Shown here piece by piece: positions 23,586-32,330 of a stretch of 33,311 bases of DNA. Source of the stretch: an uncultured Gammaproteobacteria bacterium. GTDB lineage: Bacteria; Pseudomonadota; Gammaproteobacteria; HK1. Position numbers and translations under genes: made by a program. How positions within the stretch are numbered: the stretch's first letter is position 1; every line of letters starts with the position of its first letter. The stretch is taken from NCBI GenBank assembly GCA_947258715.1, contig CAMYJH010000015.1, positions 1 through 33,311 on the forward strand, in the 5' to 3' direction. Below the pieces are notes generated by a model, which did not search any database, was not told where the DNA came from, and saw only the letters and a program-made list of their open reading frames with translations.

Positions 23586-24332
23586 ATGCTACGGGTGCTG
23601 ATACTCGCGCTGTCGCTACCGCTGGCGCTTGCCGGCGGTCAGGCGCGTGCCGACGGCTGGTCATCCCAGTGGCAGGAGGCGATTCGCAGTGGCGACCTTG
23701 CAGCGCTCTCGACCCTCGCAGCACCGGGTTTAAACGTTGACCTCGCCGGGCCCAAGGGAAGAACCGCGCTCATGGTTGCTTCATCCAGAGGTGACGTGCG
23801 GCTGATTCTCAAGCTGTTGGATCTGGGTGCGAGTGCGAACCAGCGTAACGCGGGCGGCGGAACGGCGCTCATGTTCGCGGCGCAATACGATCAAGCAGCC
23901 GCGGCCCGGCTGCTGCTCGAGCACGGCGCCGATGCCGATATTCAGGCCGCCAAGGGCTGGACCGCGATGATGATTGCGTCGCTGAAAGGGAATGACGACG
24001 TGATCGAAGTTCTGCTGCAAAAAGGCGCTGATCCGAACATCCGCGACTATCAGGGTTTCACCCCACTGATGCGGGCGGTGGTGGAAAACCGTGAAGCGGT
24101 TGTGCGGCGCTTACTCGGGTCAAAACGCACGCAGGTGAACGCGAGCGACGAACGCGGCATCGGTGCCCTGCATCTGGCCGCCGCCGCAGGCCGACTCGAA
24201 ACCACGCGTCTACTGCTCGCGGGCGGAGCGGACAAGGCGCAGGTTGATCGAGACGGCAACACGGCCCGTTCCCTGGCGAAAGCGTCGGGCCACGATGAAG
24301 TCGTGCGGCTGCTGGAGACCTGGCTGCCATAG
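23586..24332 (+). CDS. Exported ankyrin-repeat protein
   Basis: The chosen ATG at 23586 places a clean signal peptide (LRVLILALSLPLALAGGQARA) at the N-terminus. Starts further upstream at 23487 or 23577 are possible but would bury it. About six ankyrin repeats follow (for example GRTALMVASSRGDVRLILKLLDLGAS, TALMFAAQYDQAAAARLLLEHGAD and GIGALHLAAAAGRLETTRLLLAGGAD), covering nearly the whole 248 residues. Ankyrin repeats are protein-binding scaffolds. A periplasmic bacterial ankyrin protein next to redox and stress genes recalls catalase-associated ankyrin proteins, but no catalase is present. Its partner is unknown. The next gene starts 13 nt downstream, so the two are probably co-transcribed. 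Confidence 0.88.
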   Translation: MLRVLILALSLPLALAGGQARADGWSSQWQEAIRSGDLAALSTLAAPGLNVDLAGPKGRTALMVASSRGDVRLILKLLDLGASANQRNAGGGTALMFAAQYDQAAAARLLLEHGADADIQAAKGWTAMMIASLKGNDDVIEVLLQKGADPNIRDYQGFTPLMRAVVENREAVVRRLLGSKRTQVNASDERGIGALHLAAAAGRLETTRLLLAGGADKAQVDRDGNTARSLAKASGHDEVVRLLETWLP

Positions 24333-24345
24333 CGGCCGATTATCA

Positions 24346-25596
24346 ATGAACGACAGCGACCTTTTTTTCCGCGTTGCGGTGGCGCTCGCTGCGGGTCTTC
24401 TGATCGGCATCGAACGCGGCTGGCAGGATCGCGATGCCGAAAGCGGTCGCCGAGTTGCGGGAATACGCACCTTCGCGCTCATAGCGCTGCTCGGGTCCGG
24501 CTGGGGACTGCTGCTGAAAGATTCCCCATTGCTGCTGCTGGGCTTCGCTTTTTTTGGCTTCGCCGTCGTGGTCGCAGCGTCGCAGGTCACCAAAGCCATT
24601 CGCCTGGGTGACTACGGGATTACCACTACCATCGCCGGTCTGTTGACCTTCGTGCTGGGCGCCGCTGCCGTACAGGGACACGTCGTTTTTGTCGCCTCGG
24701 TAGCGGTGGTTACGACCACATTGCTGGGGGTGAAACCGATCCTCCACCAGTGGGTCAAGAGGCTGGATCAAAACGACCTTTTCGCCGTGTTCAAAATGCT
24801 GCTGATCTCGGTGGTGCTGCTTCCGGTGCTGCCGAATCAGGGCTACGGGCCGTGGGGATTTTTTAATCCCTTCGAAATCTGGTGGATGGTGGTGCTCATC
24901 GCCGGCGTCTCGTTCAGCGGCTATTTCGCCATGAAGGCGGTCGGCGCCAAGCGAGGCGTGGGGCTCACCGCGCTCTTCGGGGGCCTGGTGGCCTCCACCG
25001 CGGTAACGCTCAACTTTTCCAAAATCGGCCGCGACTCGCCTGAACACTCCCGTATCCTGGCGGCAGGCATTTTGATTGCCTCCGGAACCATGTTTCCGCG
25101 CAGCATTCTTTTGGCAGGAGTGATTCATCCTCCCATGATGGCGCTGTTGGCGATACCCCTGGGGGCCATGGCCCTGGTCTGCTTCGGCGGGGCGGCTTTG
25201 TATTGGAAATCCAGCGAGAAAGAAGCGGACCCCGGTGGCGAGGGCCTGCGCAATCCCTTCGAGATCATGACTGCGCTCAAGTTCGGGGCGCTGCTGGCGC
25301 TCGTCATGTTTCTGGTGCGTGCGTTGCGGGATGCCTTTGGCGATATGGGGATCTACCTGATTGCGGTGCTTTCCGGGCTTACCGACGTGGATACGATTAC
25401 CCTCTCCATGTCCAGGCTCGCAAGCGATGATTTGGCGGCCGCCGTGGCGGCGCGCGCCATCGTGCTGGCGTGTATCAGCAGCACCCTGTTCAAGGGTCTG
25501 CTGACGGTGTTCATAGCGCGGGGAGAAATGGCTCCAAGGGTAGCGGTCCCGATGGCGATTTCTGCCGCCACCGGCATCGGAATCGTGATGGCCTAG
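24346..25596 (+). CDS. MgtC/SapB-DUF4010 family integral membrane protein
   Basis: The 416-residue product starts at ATG 24346, 13 nt after the ankyrin gene. The N-terminal ~130 residues show the MgtC signature (LAAGLLIGIERGWQ...GRRVAGIRTFALIALLG) and four to five membrane helices. The remainder is a DUF4010 domain with more helices (ILAAGILIASGTMFPR, FGDMGIYLIAVLSGLTDVDTITLS). MgtC-type proteins are inner-membrane regulators linked to magnesium limitation and modulation of the ATP synthase. The transport substrate of the MgtC-DUF4010 form is not established. The open frame extends upstream into the ankyrin gene, but that part is a shadow. Confidence 0.92.
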   Translation: MNDSDLFFRVAVALAAGLLIGIERGWQDRDAESGRRVAGIRTFALIALLGSGWGLLLKDSPLLLLGFAFFGFAVVVAASQVTKAIRLGDYGITTTIAGLLTFVLGAAAVQGHVVFVASVAVVTTTLLGVKPILHQWVKRLDQNDLFAVFKMLLISVVLLPVLPNQGYGPWGFFNPFEIWWMVVLIAGVSFSGYFAMKAVGAKRGVGLTALFGGLVASTAVTLNFSKIGRDSPEHSRILAAGILIASGTMFPRSILLAGVIHPPMMALLAIPLGAMALVCFGGAALYWKSSEKEADPGGEGLRNPFEIMTALKFGALLALVMFLVRALRDAFGDMGIYLIAVLSGLTDVDTITLSMSRLASDDLAAAVAARAIVLACISSTLFKGLLTVFIARGEMAPRVAVPMAISAATGIGIVMA

Positions 25597-25662
25597 ACGA
25601 GGGCGCGCGGGAGGCGGTCATTCCTGCCGGCGATAAAGCAAGCCGAGTCGAATTTATCAAGC

Positions 25663-26160
25663 ATGCGGCTTCATTCAGCAAAAAGTTCGCGCCTTCGGGA
25701 CCTCTGGATGCTCGGAGCTTTGCTGTTGATCTGTTTCGCAGTGGCGGCGGTGGGTGGCGCGGTCACGGCGACCTCGGTGAACGACTGGTATCAGAACCTG
25801 GAGAAGCCTTGGTTCACGCCGCCGGACTGGGTGTTCGCCCCAGTCTGGACGGCGCTCTACGCGCTCATGGCGGTCGCTGGCTGGCGGGTGTGGCGTGAGT
25901 CGGGTTTCGCACAAGCGCGCTGGGCGCTTCTCGCCTTCGCGATTCAGCTGGGACTTAACCTCGGCTGGAGCCTGCTGTTTTTCGGCAGTAATCTGATCGG
26001 CGCGGCGCTGGTGGAGATCGTGGTGCTGCTGGGCGCGATCGTTGGCACTACGGTTCTGTTCGCCAAACGGGATCGTCTGGCGGGCGTACTGCTCGTGCCC
26101 TACGCGCTGTGGGTCGGATACGCGCTAGTGCTGAACGCCTCGATTTGGATCCTCAATTGA
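25663..26160 (+). CDS. tspO: TspO/MBR family tryptophan-rich membrane protein
   Basis: The 165-residue product has five predicted helices and the family core: NDWYQNLEKPWFTPPDWVF (~40-58), PVWTALYALM, and GLNLGWSLLFFGSNLIGAALVEI in helices 3-4. TspO binds porphyrins and modulates tetrapyrrole or stress signalling in the membrane. The start ATG at 25663 is used although no strong Shine-Dalgarno site is present. It follows the MgtC/DUF4010 gene by 66 nt. Confidence 0.95.
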   Translation: MRLHSAKSSRLRDLWMLGALLLICFAVAAVGGAVTATSVNDWYQNLEKPWFTPPDWVFAPVWTALYALMAVAGWRVWRESGFAQARWALLAFAIQLGLNLGWSLLFFGSNLIGAALVEIVVLLGAIVGTTVLFAKRDRLAGVLLVPYALWVGYALVLNASIWILN

Positions 26161-26332
26161 AGCCGTTGAAACTTGATGCTTCGGTTTCGGCCGCGCCGAT
26201 TTTTTGCCGCGGATGAGCTGGAAAAGAGTGCATTTGCGCGGTAATGAAGTTCGTGTAGCGTAATGGCTTTAAGGGCAAAATGGACAATCGGGTCGGGATC
26301 GCCGGATTGAGCTGCTGTGAGGGGAATATCTG

Positions 26333-26884
26333 ATGAAACCAGCGGGTTGGATTTCGGTCTCACTGCTGCTCGGCGGAATGGTTTTCTGGCCGCCGGCGCA
26401 GGCGGCGTGTCCGCAGACTCTGGACTTCGAGCTGCGAAGATTGAACAGCGAAGAACGCGTAAATCTGTGCCAAAACTATCTGGGAAAAGTGGTCCTCATG
26501 GTCAACACCGCGAGCAAGTGCGGCTTTACGCCGCAATACGAAGGCCTGGAGACGCTCTACGACCGATACAAAGACCGCGGCCTGGTGGTGCTCGGTTTTC
26601 CGTCCAATGACTTCGGCGGTCAGGAGCCGGGTACGGAGGCGCAGATCCAGGAATTTTGCCGCCTGACCTACTCGGTCCGTTTTCCCATGTTCGAGAAGGT
26701 CCGTGCGGCGCGTGCAAAGGCCAGCCCGCTGTACCGCGTACTCGGAGAGCTGTCTGGCGAGTATCCCGGCTGGAACTTTCACAAGTATCTGCTGGATCGC
26801 AACGGGCGACTGGTGGAAAGCTTTCCGACGCGCACGCCGCCACTGAGCGAGGAAGTTACCCGCGCCATCGAGGCGTTGCTTTAA
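26333..26884 (+). CDS. Periplasmic glutathione-peroxidase-family thiol peroxidase
   Basis: The 183-residue product has a signal peptide (SVSLLLGGMVFWPPAQA, cleavage about residue 24). The peroxidase tetrad is recognisable: Cys63 in NTASKCGFTPQY, Gln97 in SNDFGGQEPG, and Trp147-Asn148 in GWNFHKYLL. The peroxidatic residue is Cys, not Sec. Cys109 (FCRLTYSVRFPMF) could be a resolving cysteine, as in the thioredoxin-dependent members of this family, so the physiological reductant may not be glutathione. Export to the periplasm is less common for this family than a cytoplasmic location. It is separated from tspO by about 170 nt with no clear terminator. Confidence 0.94.
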   Translation: MKPAGWISVSLLLGGMVFWPPAQAACPQTLDFELRRLNSEERVNLCQNYLGKVVLMVNTASKCGFTPQYEGLETLYDRYKDRGLVVLGFPSNDFGGQEPGTEAQIQEFCRLTYSVRFPMFEKVRAARAKASPLYRVLGELSGEYPGWNFHKYLLDRNGRLVESFPTRTPPLSEEVTRAIEALL

Positions 26885-26997
26885 AAAAGCAGTCGAACCC
26901 GGACGAGTCGGCCGTATTGGACTATTGGTCAGTTTTTGGAGATTGGACTCTGGTGTAACGTCTGCGGGTAATCCAAATGGATAAAAACTCGCGGCCC

Positions 26998-28035
26998 CTA
27001 CAGCCCCGATTTCAATACCACGCCCGCCTCGATGCTCTTTCTCGCTTCGTACATGGCCGTGGTCGCCAACTCCTTGAGCTTTCCCAGCATCAGCTCGGTG
27101 ACCGTTTTCGATGAGGCGGCACCGACGTTGAGGCGCACCGGAATCGATTTTTTCCCCACGTCGAACTCTTCACTCGAGACTCTGGCGTAAATACGCTTAG
27201 CTATGAATTTGGTGTCGACGGCGTTGCAACCACCCAGAAATATCGCAAACTCGTGCTCGTCTACGCGGCCGACGGCGTCGTGTGGACGCACACAGCTTCG
27301 AATCCGTTGCGCCATCTCACGCAGCACGGCATCCCCTGCGACTTCTCCGTGACGATCAAGAATCCCTTCAAAGTCGGCCACGTCCACATGCAGCAGCGCC
27401 ATCGGAGTTTTCTGACGCTTGGCGCGGGCGAATTCCGTTTCCAGCGTGTCCTCCATGGCGGTACGGTTCCACACGCCTGTGACGGGATCGATCATGGCGC
27501 GGCGCTCGGACTGATTCAGCTTTGAAAGAAGCTCCATCTGGGCGACGCCCATGCGGTTGATCTTGAGTTCATTTTCAGCCCAGGCGGCAAGGCTTTTGAG
27601 GGCATCGACGTCTGATGGCTTGAACTCCCGCGGCACCATGTCGATGATGCACAGCGTGCCGAGTGGCGTTCCCTCGTATTTGATTGGACACCCCGCATAG
27701 AAACGCATTCTGGGACCGGAGGTCACCAGCGGATTGTCGGCAAAGTCCGGATCTTTTTCCGCGTTCTGAATGATCATGGGTTCGTGTCGCAGAATCGCGT
27801 GACCGCAAAAGGAGATTTCTCGCGGCGTCTCGGTGTCGGAAAGGCCCTGATTCGATTTTAACCACTGCTTATCCTTGCCCACCAGGGATATCAGCGCGAT
27901 AGGGGTGTCGAATATGCGCCGCGCAATGCGGGTGATTCGGTCGAAGCGTTCCTCGGCCGGCGAGTAGAGAAGTTTCAGCTGGTCGAGATTTTCGAGGCGC
28001 TCGGCCTCGTTCTCTGGCAGCGCAGGTTTCTTCAT
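26998..28035 (-). CDS. GAF domain protein with degenerate (probably inactive) GGDEF domain
   Basis: The 345-residue product starts at ATG 28035; an upstream in-frame TTG at 28062 has no support. Residues ~20-165 are a GAF domain (FDTPIALISLVGKDKQWLKS, FYAGCPIKYEGTPLGTLCIID). After a short helix (~160-180) comes a GGDEF-like domain (DPVTGVWNR at 183-191, LLHVDVADFEGILDRHGEVAGDAVL) in which the active-site signature reads DEHEF (259-263) instead of GGDEF. Loss of both glycines argues against diguanylate cyclase activity. It may instead act as a c-di-GMP or GTP effector or a structural dimer. There is no membrane segment, so it is cytoplasmic. It is an isolated gene, convergent with the peroxidase. 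Confidence 0.88.
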   Translation of the reverse strand: MKKPALPENEAERLENLDQLKLLYSPAEERFDRITRIARRIFDTPIALISLVGKDKQWLKSNQGLSDTETPREISFCGHAILRHEPMIIQNAEKDPDFADNPLVTSGPRMRFYAGCPIKYEGTPLGTLCIIDMVPREFKPSDVDALKSLAAWAENELKINRMGVAQMELLSKLNQSERRAMIDPVTGVWNRTAMEDTLETEFARAKRQKTPMALLHVDVADFEGILDRHGEVAGDAVLREMAQRIRSCVRPHDAVGRVDEHEFAIFLGGCNAVDTKFIAKRIYARVSSEEFDVGKKSIPVRLNVGAASSKTVTELMLGKLKELATTAMYEARKSIEAGVVLKSGL

Positions 28036-28743
28036 GGCTCGAACAAGGCGTCCGTCTGGCAATTTTTTTCAGTTTCCGGCGGAGCGGGTATTAAAGAATC
28101 GAGCCGGGGTTCAAAGATCTAATAGGCCACCGCGGTACCGAATGCAAGCATGGACAGCGTGCCGTTTCTAAGCGAGACGACGGATTGGAAAGAAAGAAAC
28201 CGTGATAATCGACTGCGTTGTTTACGTCAGCAAAACGGATAGATCGTCAGCGAAGTGAGAGTGCCGCCGCAATGTCGTTCGCGCTTGTCCGAGCTAAAGT
28301 GCTAGAGGCGCAAGTTCGTTGGATAATTGAGCGACGGCTGAATCCGAAGCAGCGCTGGAAGCAGAGGCTGGCGAGTTGTTGCTCTTGGTCAGCTTGCTGG
28401 TTGAGAGTTTGGTCGTACACAGGGGCTAGGCCAAGATCTCGGATCACGATCTTGTCGCCAAGTTTCCGGAGGTGGTGACCTCTGTAACCAGTCTGGATAA
28501 AAGTCAGTGGGCGGCGGACCACGACAAAGGATCCGTCATCGAGGGCATGAATTGTGGTTTTCTCATATTGGTTGCGCTTAACCGCGGTTGTCGAGGCGCG
28601 AATAAGACAGCATCTTGCCACGACTCCGGTGTTCTAAAACTTGAGCTCTTTGAGCTTCCGGCGGCCAAGACCGAAAACGTGCGGCCCAAGAAAAAGGGGG
28701 CGCGATTTTTTACCAGGGAGCAGTCGCGTGTACCAGACCTAGC

Positions 28744-28764
28744 GGGTCAGTTGGCACCTGACCC
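28744..28764. repeat. Perfect 7-bp hairpin GGGTCAG/CTGACCC
   Basis: GGGTCAG and CTGACCC are separated by a 7-nt loop (TTGGCAC). It lies in the gene-poor region upstream of the kinase gene. There is no T-tract on either side, so it is not a standard intrinsic terminator. It could be a protein-binding site or part of a dispersed non-coding repeat. Confidence 0.45.
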
Positions 28765-28896
28765 AGGCTCGGTTGTCCGAAGCGGGGTAGGGGTCCGGTA
28801 CACCCCACTCCAGGGCGGGGCGGGGGCCGGTGGCTCCGTGGCCGCCTTCCTGTTGGTTATCCCCCTGAATTTCGCGCCCCTCGCGCGGCTCTCGGG

Positions 28897-28946
28897 ACCG
28901 GTGTAGCCAGGCCCAATGGCTGAAACTAGAATTCGGCTACACTGGT
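28897..28946. repeat. 12-bp inverted repeat ACCGGTGTAGCC/GGCTACACTGGT upstream of the kinase gene
   Basis: The two 12-nt arms pair with one G-T wobble around a 26-nt loop. The site lies about 200 nt before the kinase start. It may be an operator or a leader hairpin, or the edge of a small repeated element that decayed here. Confidence 0.45.
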
Positions 28947-29142
28947 TGAATCCGTGGCCCGTCTCGGAACCCATTGTTCGGAGGTCCCTCCTCTCCAACG
29001 GGGTCCGGGGTGGGCGGGAAAGACATGGACGCTGCGCGGCGGAGGCGGAAATCGTCATACTGCCAACGTTGATTCCCAGGTTTATTGACTGAGTGCAGCC
29101 GTCCGATCTGGAAATGGACGCGACTGCGTCGCATAGGGCGGA

Positions 29143-31935
29143 ATGACTTCGACCACGGGACACAGCCATCGAATCGCGCTGCCGGCAGGGCACACTCTGC
29201 ACTGGTATCGGATTGAATCCGTCCTCGGCCAGGGCGGGTTCGGTATTACCTATCTCGCCCGCGACACCAATTTGAACCACGAAGTTGCGATAAAGGAATA
29301 CCTGCCGACGGATCTCGCTACCCGTACCGAGGACTGCTCAATAATGCCGATCTCCGACGGTCAAAGTGAGACTTACGGTTGGGGGCTGCATCGTTTCATC
29401 AACGAGGCGCAGACGCTGGTCAAGTTTCGCCACCCAAATATAGTGCAGGTAATCGCCGTATTCGAGGCGAACAACACGGCCTACATGGTGATGGAGTATG
29501 TTAAGGGCCGCACGCTCGAGGATGCGTTCAGACATAAGGAAATCGATGGAGAGGAAGCGCTGAACCGCGTCTTCTTTGCTGTGCTCGAAGGACTCGAGCT
29601 GATTCACAATGCGGGATTCATTCATCGCGACGTCAAGCCGGACAATATCTACCTTCGGGAAGACGGAACGCCGGTATTGCTGGACTTCGGATCTGCGCGT
29701 CAAGCCATCGGTGCTCAGACGCGCACGCTCACCGCGCTGGTCTCACCCGGCTACGCGCCGTTGGAGCAATACGACAACTCCACAGAGGGAGAAAGAAAAC
29801 AGGGGCCGTGGACGGATATCTATGCGCTAGGCGCCACAATGTACCGGGCTGTTGTTGGAAAGGCACCGCCCGATGCCATGCAGCGGGTCAACGCCATGGT
29901 CGGAGGCAAGGATCCGTATGTGAGCGCAATGGAGGTTGGAAAGTACAGATATTCTGATCGTTTCCTCCGCGCCATCGACTATGCGCTGGCCTTTCACTCC
30001 GAGGAGCGGCCGCAGTCCATCGCCGAGTGGCGCTTCGCTCTTGAAGGCAACATGAGCCCCGAAGCGGTCACCGCGGTGTTCAAATCGCCCGGCAAACGGC
30101 CGTCGGTCGCGGGGTCAACCGTTCCCGTCGAGACCAAGTCCGCGGCCGCAAACACGCGTCCGGCAACCGGCGGGGGGTCGGTGACCGCCATCGGCGACGA
30201 GGAAGAGGCGACGATACCCACAAGGCGCTTGACCGAATTTCTGCGCGGGGAAGGGAATCGCATCGAATGGATGCCAATCGTTGCCGTTGTGTTGATCGTC
30301 GTGATCGCCGGCACGGTAAATTGGGTCGCGAAGCCGCAGCAAGAGCATGCGGTCGCGTCCGACACGACCGCGGCATCACGTTCGCGTGGCGGAGAACCCG
30401 AATTTGCCGCGGTTGAGGCTGCCTTGGATCCTGAGGACGAGGCAAGGAGGCGGGCGGCGGAAGCAAGGCGCCAGACGGAGGCCTTGGAAAAGCAGCTGGA
30501 AGCGCAGCAGCAGTTGGAGAAGGCAGAAGCGAAACGGTTGGCGGAGCTGGAAGCGGAACGTGAACGCAAGGAACGGATCGCGGAGCTTCTTGAAGGCGCA
30601 AACGCCGATATCACCGAAGGGCGACTTACGCGTCCGAAGGAGAACAACGCCTTTTACCGTCTGACCAAGCTGATTGCTATCGACAGTGAAAACAAGGAGG
30701 CGAGGGAGGGCCTGAAGCGGGTGGCGGAGGGACTGGTGCAGCGCTCGCGTGAAGCGATGGAAAAGCAGGAGTTCTCGGACGCGGCCTCGCAGTTGGCGGA
30801 AGCCGAAGCCGTGCTGCCAGGAGCCGAGGTGATCTCGGAAGCGCGAGCCGCACTGGAGCAGGCGAAGAGCGCCTATGAAGACGAGCAGCGCCGCATCGCC
30901 GAGGCGAAGGTACGGGAAGCCGAGGAAACCGCCAGCCTGGAGGCGGAACGCAGACAAGCGGAAGCCATCGAGAGGGCCGAGGCGGAACCCGGAAAAGCGA
31001 AGGAGATCGAAACGCTGCTCGCCGGCGCGCGAGTGGATTTTGAGGCCGTGAGACTCACTTGGCCGCCGGGCAATAACGCTCTGGAGCTCTACCGACAGGT
31101 GCTAGAGCTGGATCCCGGCAACTCGAAGGCGAAGGCCGGTATTACGGAAATCGGGGAAAAGTATCTGCAGCTCAAGGACCAGGCTATCGCGCGGAAGGAT
31201 TTTGATAAGGCGAAGACCTATCTAGACAAAGCCGCCCAGATTCTGCCGGCATCCGACTCGGTCAAACAGGCGCAGGAAGGGTACCGGCTTTCGCGTGCGA
31301 AATACGAACAGCAACAGCAACAGCTGCAGCTGCAGTCTCAGCCTAGAGAGAATGAATCAGAGCAGCTTGCCAGAGCCCGCGCCGAGCTGGAGCGTCTCAA
31401 GCTCGAGCAGAAAAAGCTCGAAACGGAAATTCAGGAGAAATCCACGCCGGCTGCCCTGGCTGCATCGGGTGAAAAACTGCGCGTTGCTATCGTTCCGTTC
31501 TGGGGAAGGAGCCAGTACTCGCCTTATGTAAACGGGCACGACGGCTGGCTGGAAGAGTTAGCGAGAAACATAGTTTCCGAGAAAAAAGCCCTGGAAATTG
31601 TTTTCTCCTCTTACCAAAGCAAATCCCCGGACGGCGTTAACACGGATCTGGATCAGGTCTGGCAGTCGGCTGGAGGGCGAAGGATACCGAACACCGAGGC
31701 GTTGACGGAGCTTGGCAAGGCACTTTCAGCGAATGCCGTTCTAGTCATCGGATACTGGCTCACCGGTGGCGACGATCAGTATATGACTACGCTGGAAGCA
31801 TATGTGTTCGATGTCATGCAACAAAAGTTATATGCGACGGCGGATAACGTTGGTCTGGTGACGTCACCGACGCGGTCGGACATGGCCGCCGAGATTATCC
31901 GCACGGCGCTGGCGGAGTATATGAAAGTCGACTGA
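29143..31935 (+). CDS. Membrane-anchored Ser/Thr protein kinase with long extracytoplasmic coiled-coil/TPR-like region
   Basis: Residues ~20-300 form a eukaryotic-like kinase with all key residues: GQGGFG loop (29-34), Lys51, HRDVKPDN (161-168) and DFG (181-183). A single membrane helix (377-394) puts the rest outside the cytoplasm. That region has a Glu/Arg/Ala-rich coiled coil (~425-480). Two related ~95-residue TPR-like repeats follow (480-575 and 622-717), each with LL-GA--D and RLT-P--NNA and both containing a LP-A/G pattern. A Gln-rich segment (~722-733) and a ~150-residue C-terminal domain starting VAIVPFWGRS complete the protein. It probably senses an envelope signal and phosphorylates cytoplasmic targets. 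No cognate phosphatase or type VI secretion gene is next to it. The ATG at 29143 has AGGGCGGA directly upstream. Confidence 0.93.
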   Translation: MTSTTGHSHRIALPAGHTLHWYRIESVLGQGGFGITYLARDTNLNHEVAIKEYLPTDLATRTEDCSIMPISDGQSETYGWGLHRFINEAQTLVKFRHPNIVQVIAVFEANNTAYMVMEYVKGRTLEDAFRHKEIDGEEALNRVFFAVLEGLELIHNAGFIHRDVKPDNIYLREDGTPVLLDFGSARQAIGAQTRTLTALVSPGYAPLEQYDNSTEGERKQGPWTDIYALGATMYRAVVGKAPPDAMQRVNAMVGGKDPYVSAMEVGKYRYSDRFLRAIDYALAFHSEERPQSIAEWRFALEGNMSPEAVTAVFKSPGKRPSVAGSTVPVETKSAAANTRPATGGGSVTAIGDEEEATIPTRRLTEFLRGEGNRIEWMPIVAVVLIVVIAGTVNWVAKPQQEHAVASDTTAASRSRGGEPEFAAVEAALDPEDEARRRAAEARRQTEALEKQLEAQQQLEKAEAKRLAELEAERERKERIAELLEGANADITEGRLTRPKENNAFYRLTKLIAIDSENKEAREGLKRVAEGLVQRSREAMEKQEFSDAASQLAEAEAVLPGAEVISEARAALEQAKSAYEDEQRRIAEAKVREAEETASLEAERRQAEAIERAEAEPGKAKEIETLLAGARVDFEAVRLTWPPGNNALELYRQVLELDPGNSKAKAGITEIGEKYLQLKDQAIARKDFDKAKTYLDKAAQILPASDSVKQAQEGYRLSRAKYEQQQQQLQLQSQPRENESEQLARARAELERLKLEQKKLETEIQEKSTPAALAASGEKLRVAIVPFWGRSQYSPYVNGHDGWLEELARNIVSEKKALEIVFSSYQSKSPDGVNTDLDQVWQSAGGRRIPNTEALTELGKALSANAVLVIGYWLTGGDDQYMTTLEAYVFDVMQQKLYATADNVGLVTSPTRSDMAAEIIRTALAEYMKVD

Positions 31936-32330
31936 CCGAGCTTGCCTGTCACGACAGCGAGAGAGCCATGGTAATCCAATTGATTCCATCCGCGATCTTC
32001 GGCTCTGAGGTTCGTTACAGTTCTGTCAACAGCACAGGATCGTCCTGTACTTCATAGGCGTTCAGGCCTACTAACCCGCAGGATTGCATATAGACGGCGC
32101 CGTGTGCGCTTCATTTCCGTGATCGCCGCGGGAACCCTTGATTCCTTTGTGCTGCTGTTGCCGGAGATTAGGAAAGTTGCCATGATGCTTTCCTCCCGCG
32201 GGTGATAACTGACACCAACGAATGGGCTTGGAGAGATTTTCGGGGGTGGGGGGTCAAATGCCCCTCGGACCATCCGGGCTCCCGCAGCCGCCGACTCGAC
32301 AACAAGATTTGTCCTCGAAGTGACGCCTGT
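31936..32330. other. Intergenic region between the kinase gene and the 87-aa protein gene
   Basis: About 395 nt with no large gene. It contains a possible 43-codon minus-strand gene (32052-32183), listed separately. No clear terminator follows the kinase stop and no promoter can be named with confidence. Confidence 0.5.
32052..32183 (-). CDS. Possible small 43-residue basic protein
   Basis: The reading frame from ATG 32183 to TGA encodes 43 residues beginning MATFLISGNSSTKESRV and ending in a basic tail (KRTRRRLYAILRVSRPERL). The support is a good ribosome-binding site: GGAGG lies eight to nine nt upstream of the ATG. A longer frame in the same phase starts at 32444, but its upstream part is a shadow opposite the 87-aa gene. 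I recognise no homologue. It may be a real small protein, or chance. Confidence 0.35.
   Translation of the reverse strand: MATFLISGNSSTKESRVPAAITEMKRTRRRLYAILRVSRPERL

Larger units (their letters stand above)
28036..29142. other. 1.1-kb region without a convincing gene
   Basis: No frame here has protein-like sequence throughout with a good start. The most protein-like stretch is a minus-strand frame at 28247-28621, which includes TTIHALDDGSFVVVRRP and GDKIVIRDLGLAPVYDQTL. It may be a decayed or very small gene, but its ends look random. The right part (28744-28946) is rich in inverted repeats and G/C runs. The stretch probably also holds promoters for the two divergent flanking genes; I can assign none. 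Confidence 0.5.

Noticed and set aside
28247..28621. Minus-strand 124-codon frame as a gene
   Set aside because: Part of it looks protein-like, but there is no good start, no recognised domain and the C-terminal third looks random; kept only as a finding.
28747..29280. Minus-strand 177-codon frame across the kinase start
   Set aside because: It overlaps the clearly real kinase N-terminus and its sequence is low-complexity Pro/Thr/Arg-rich.
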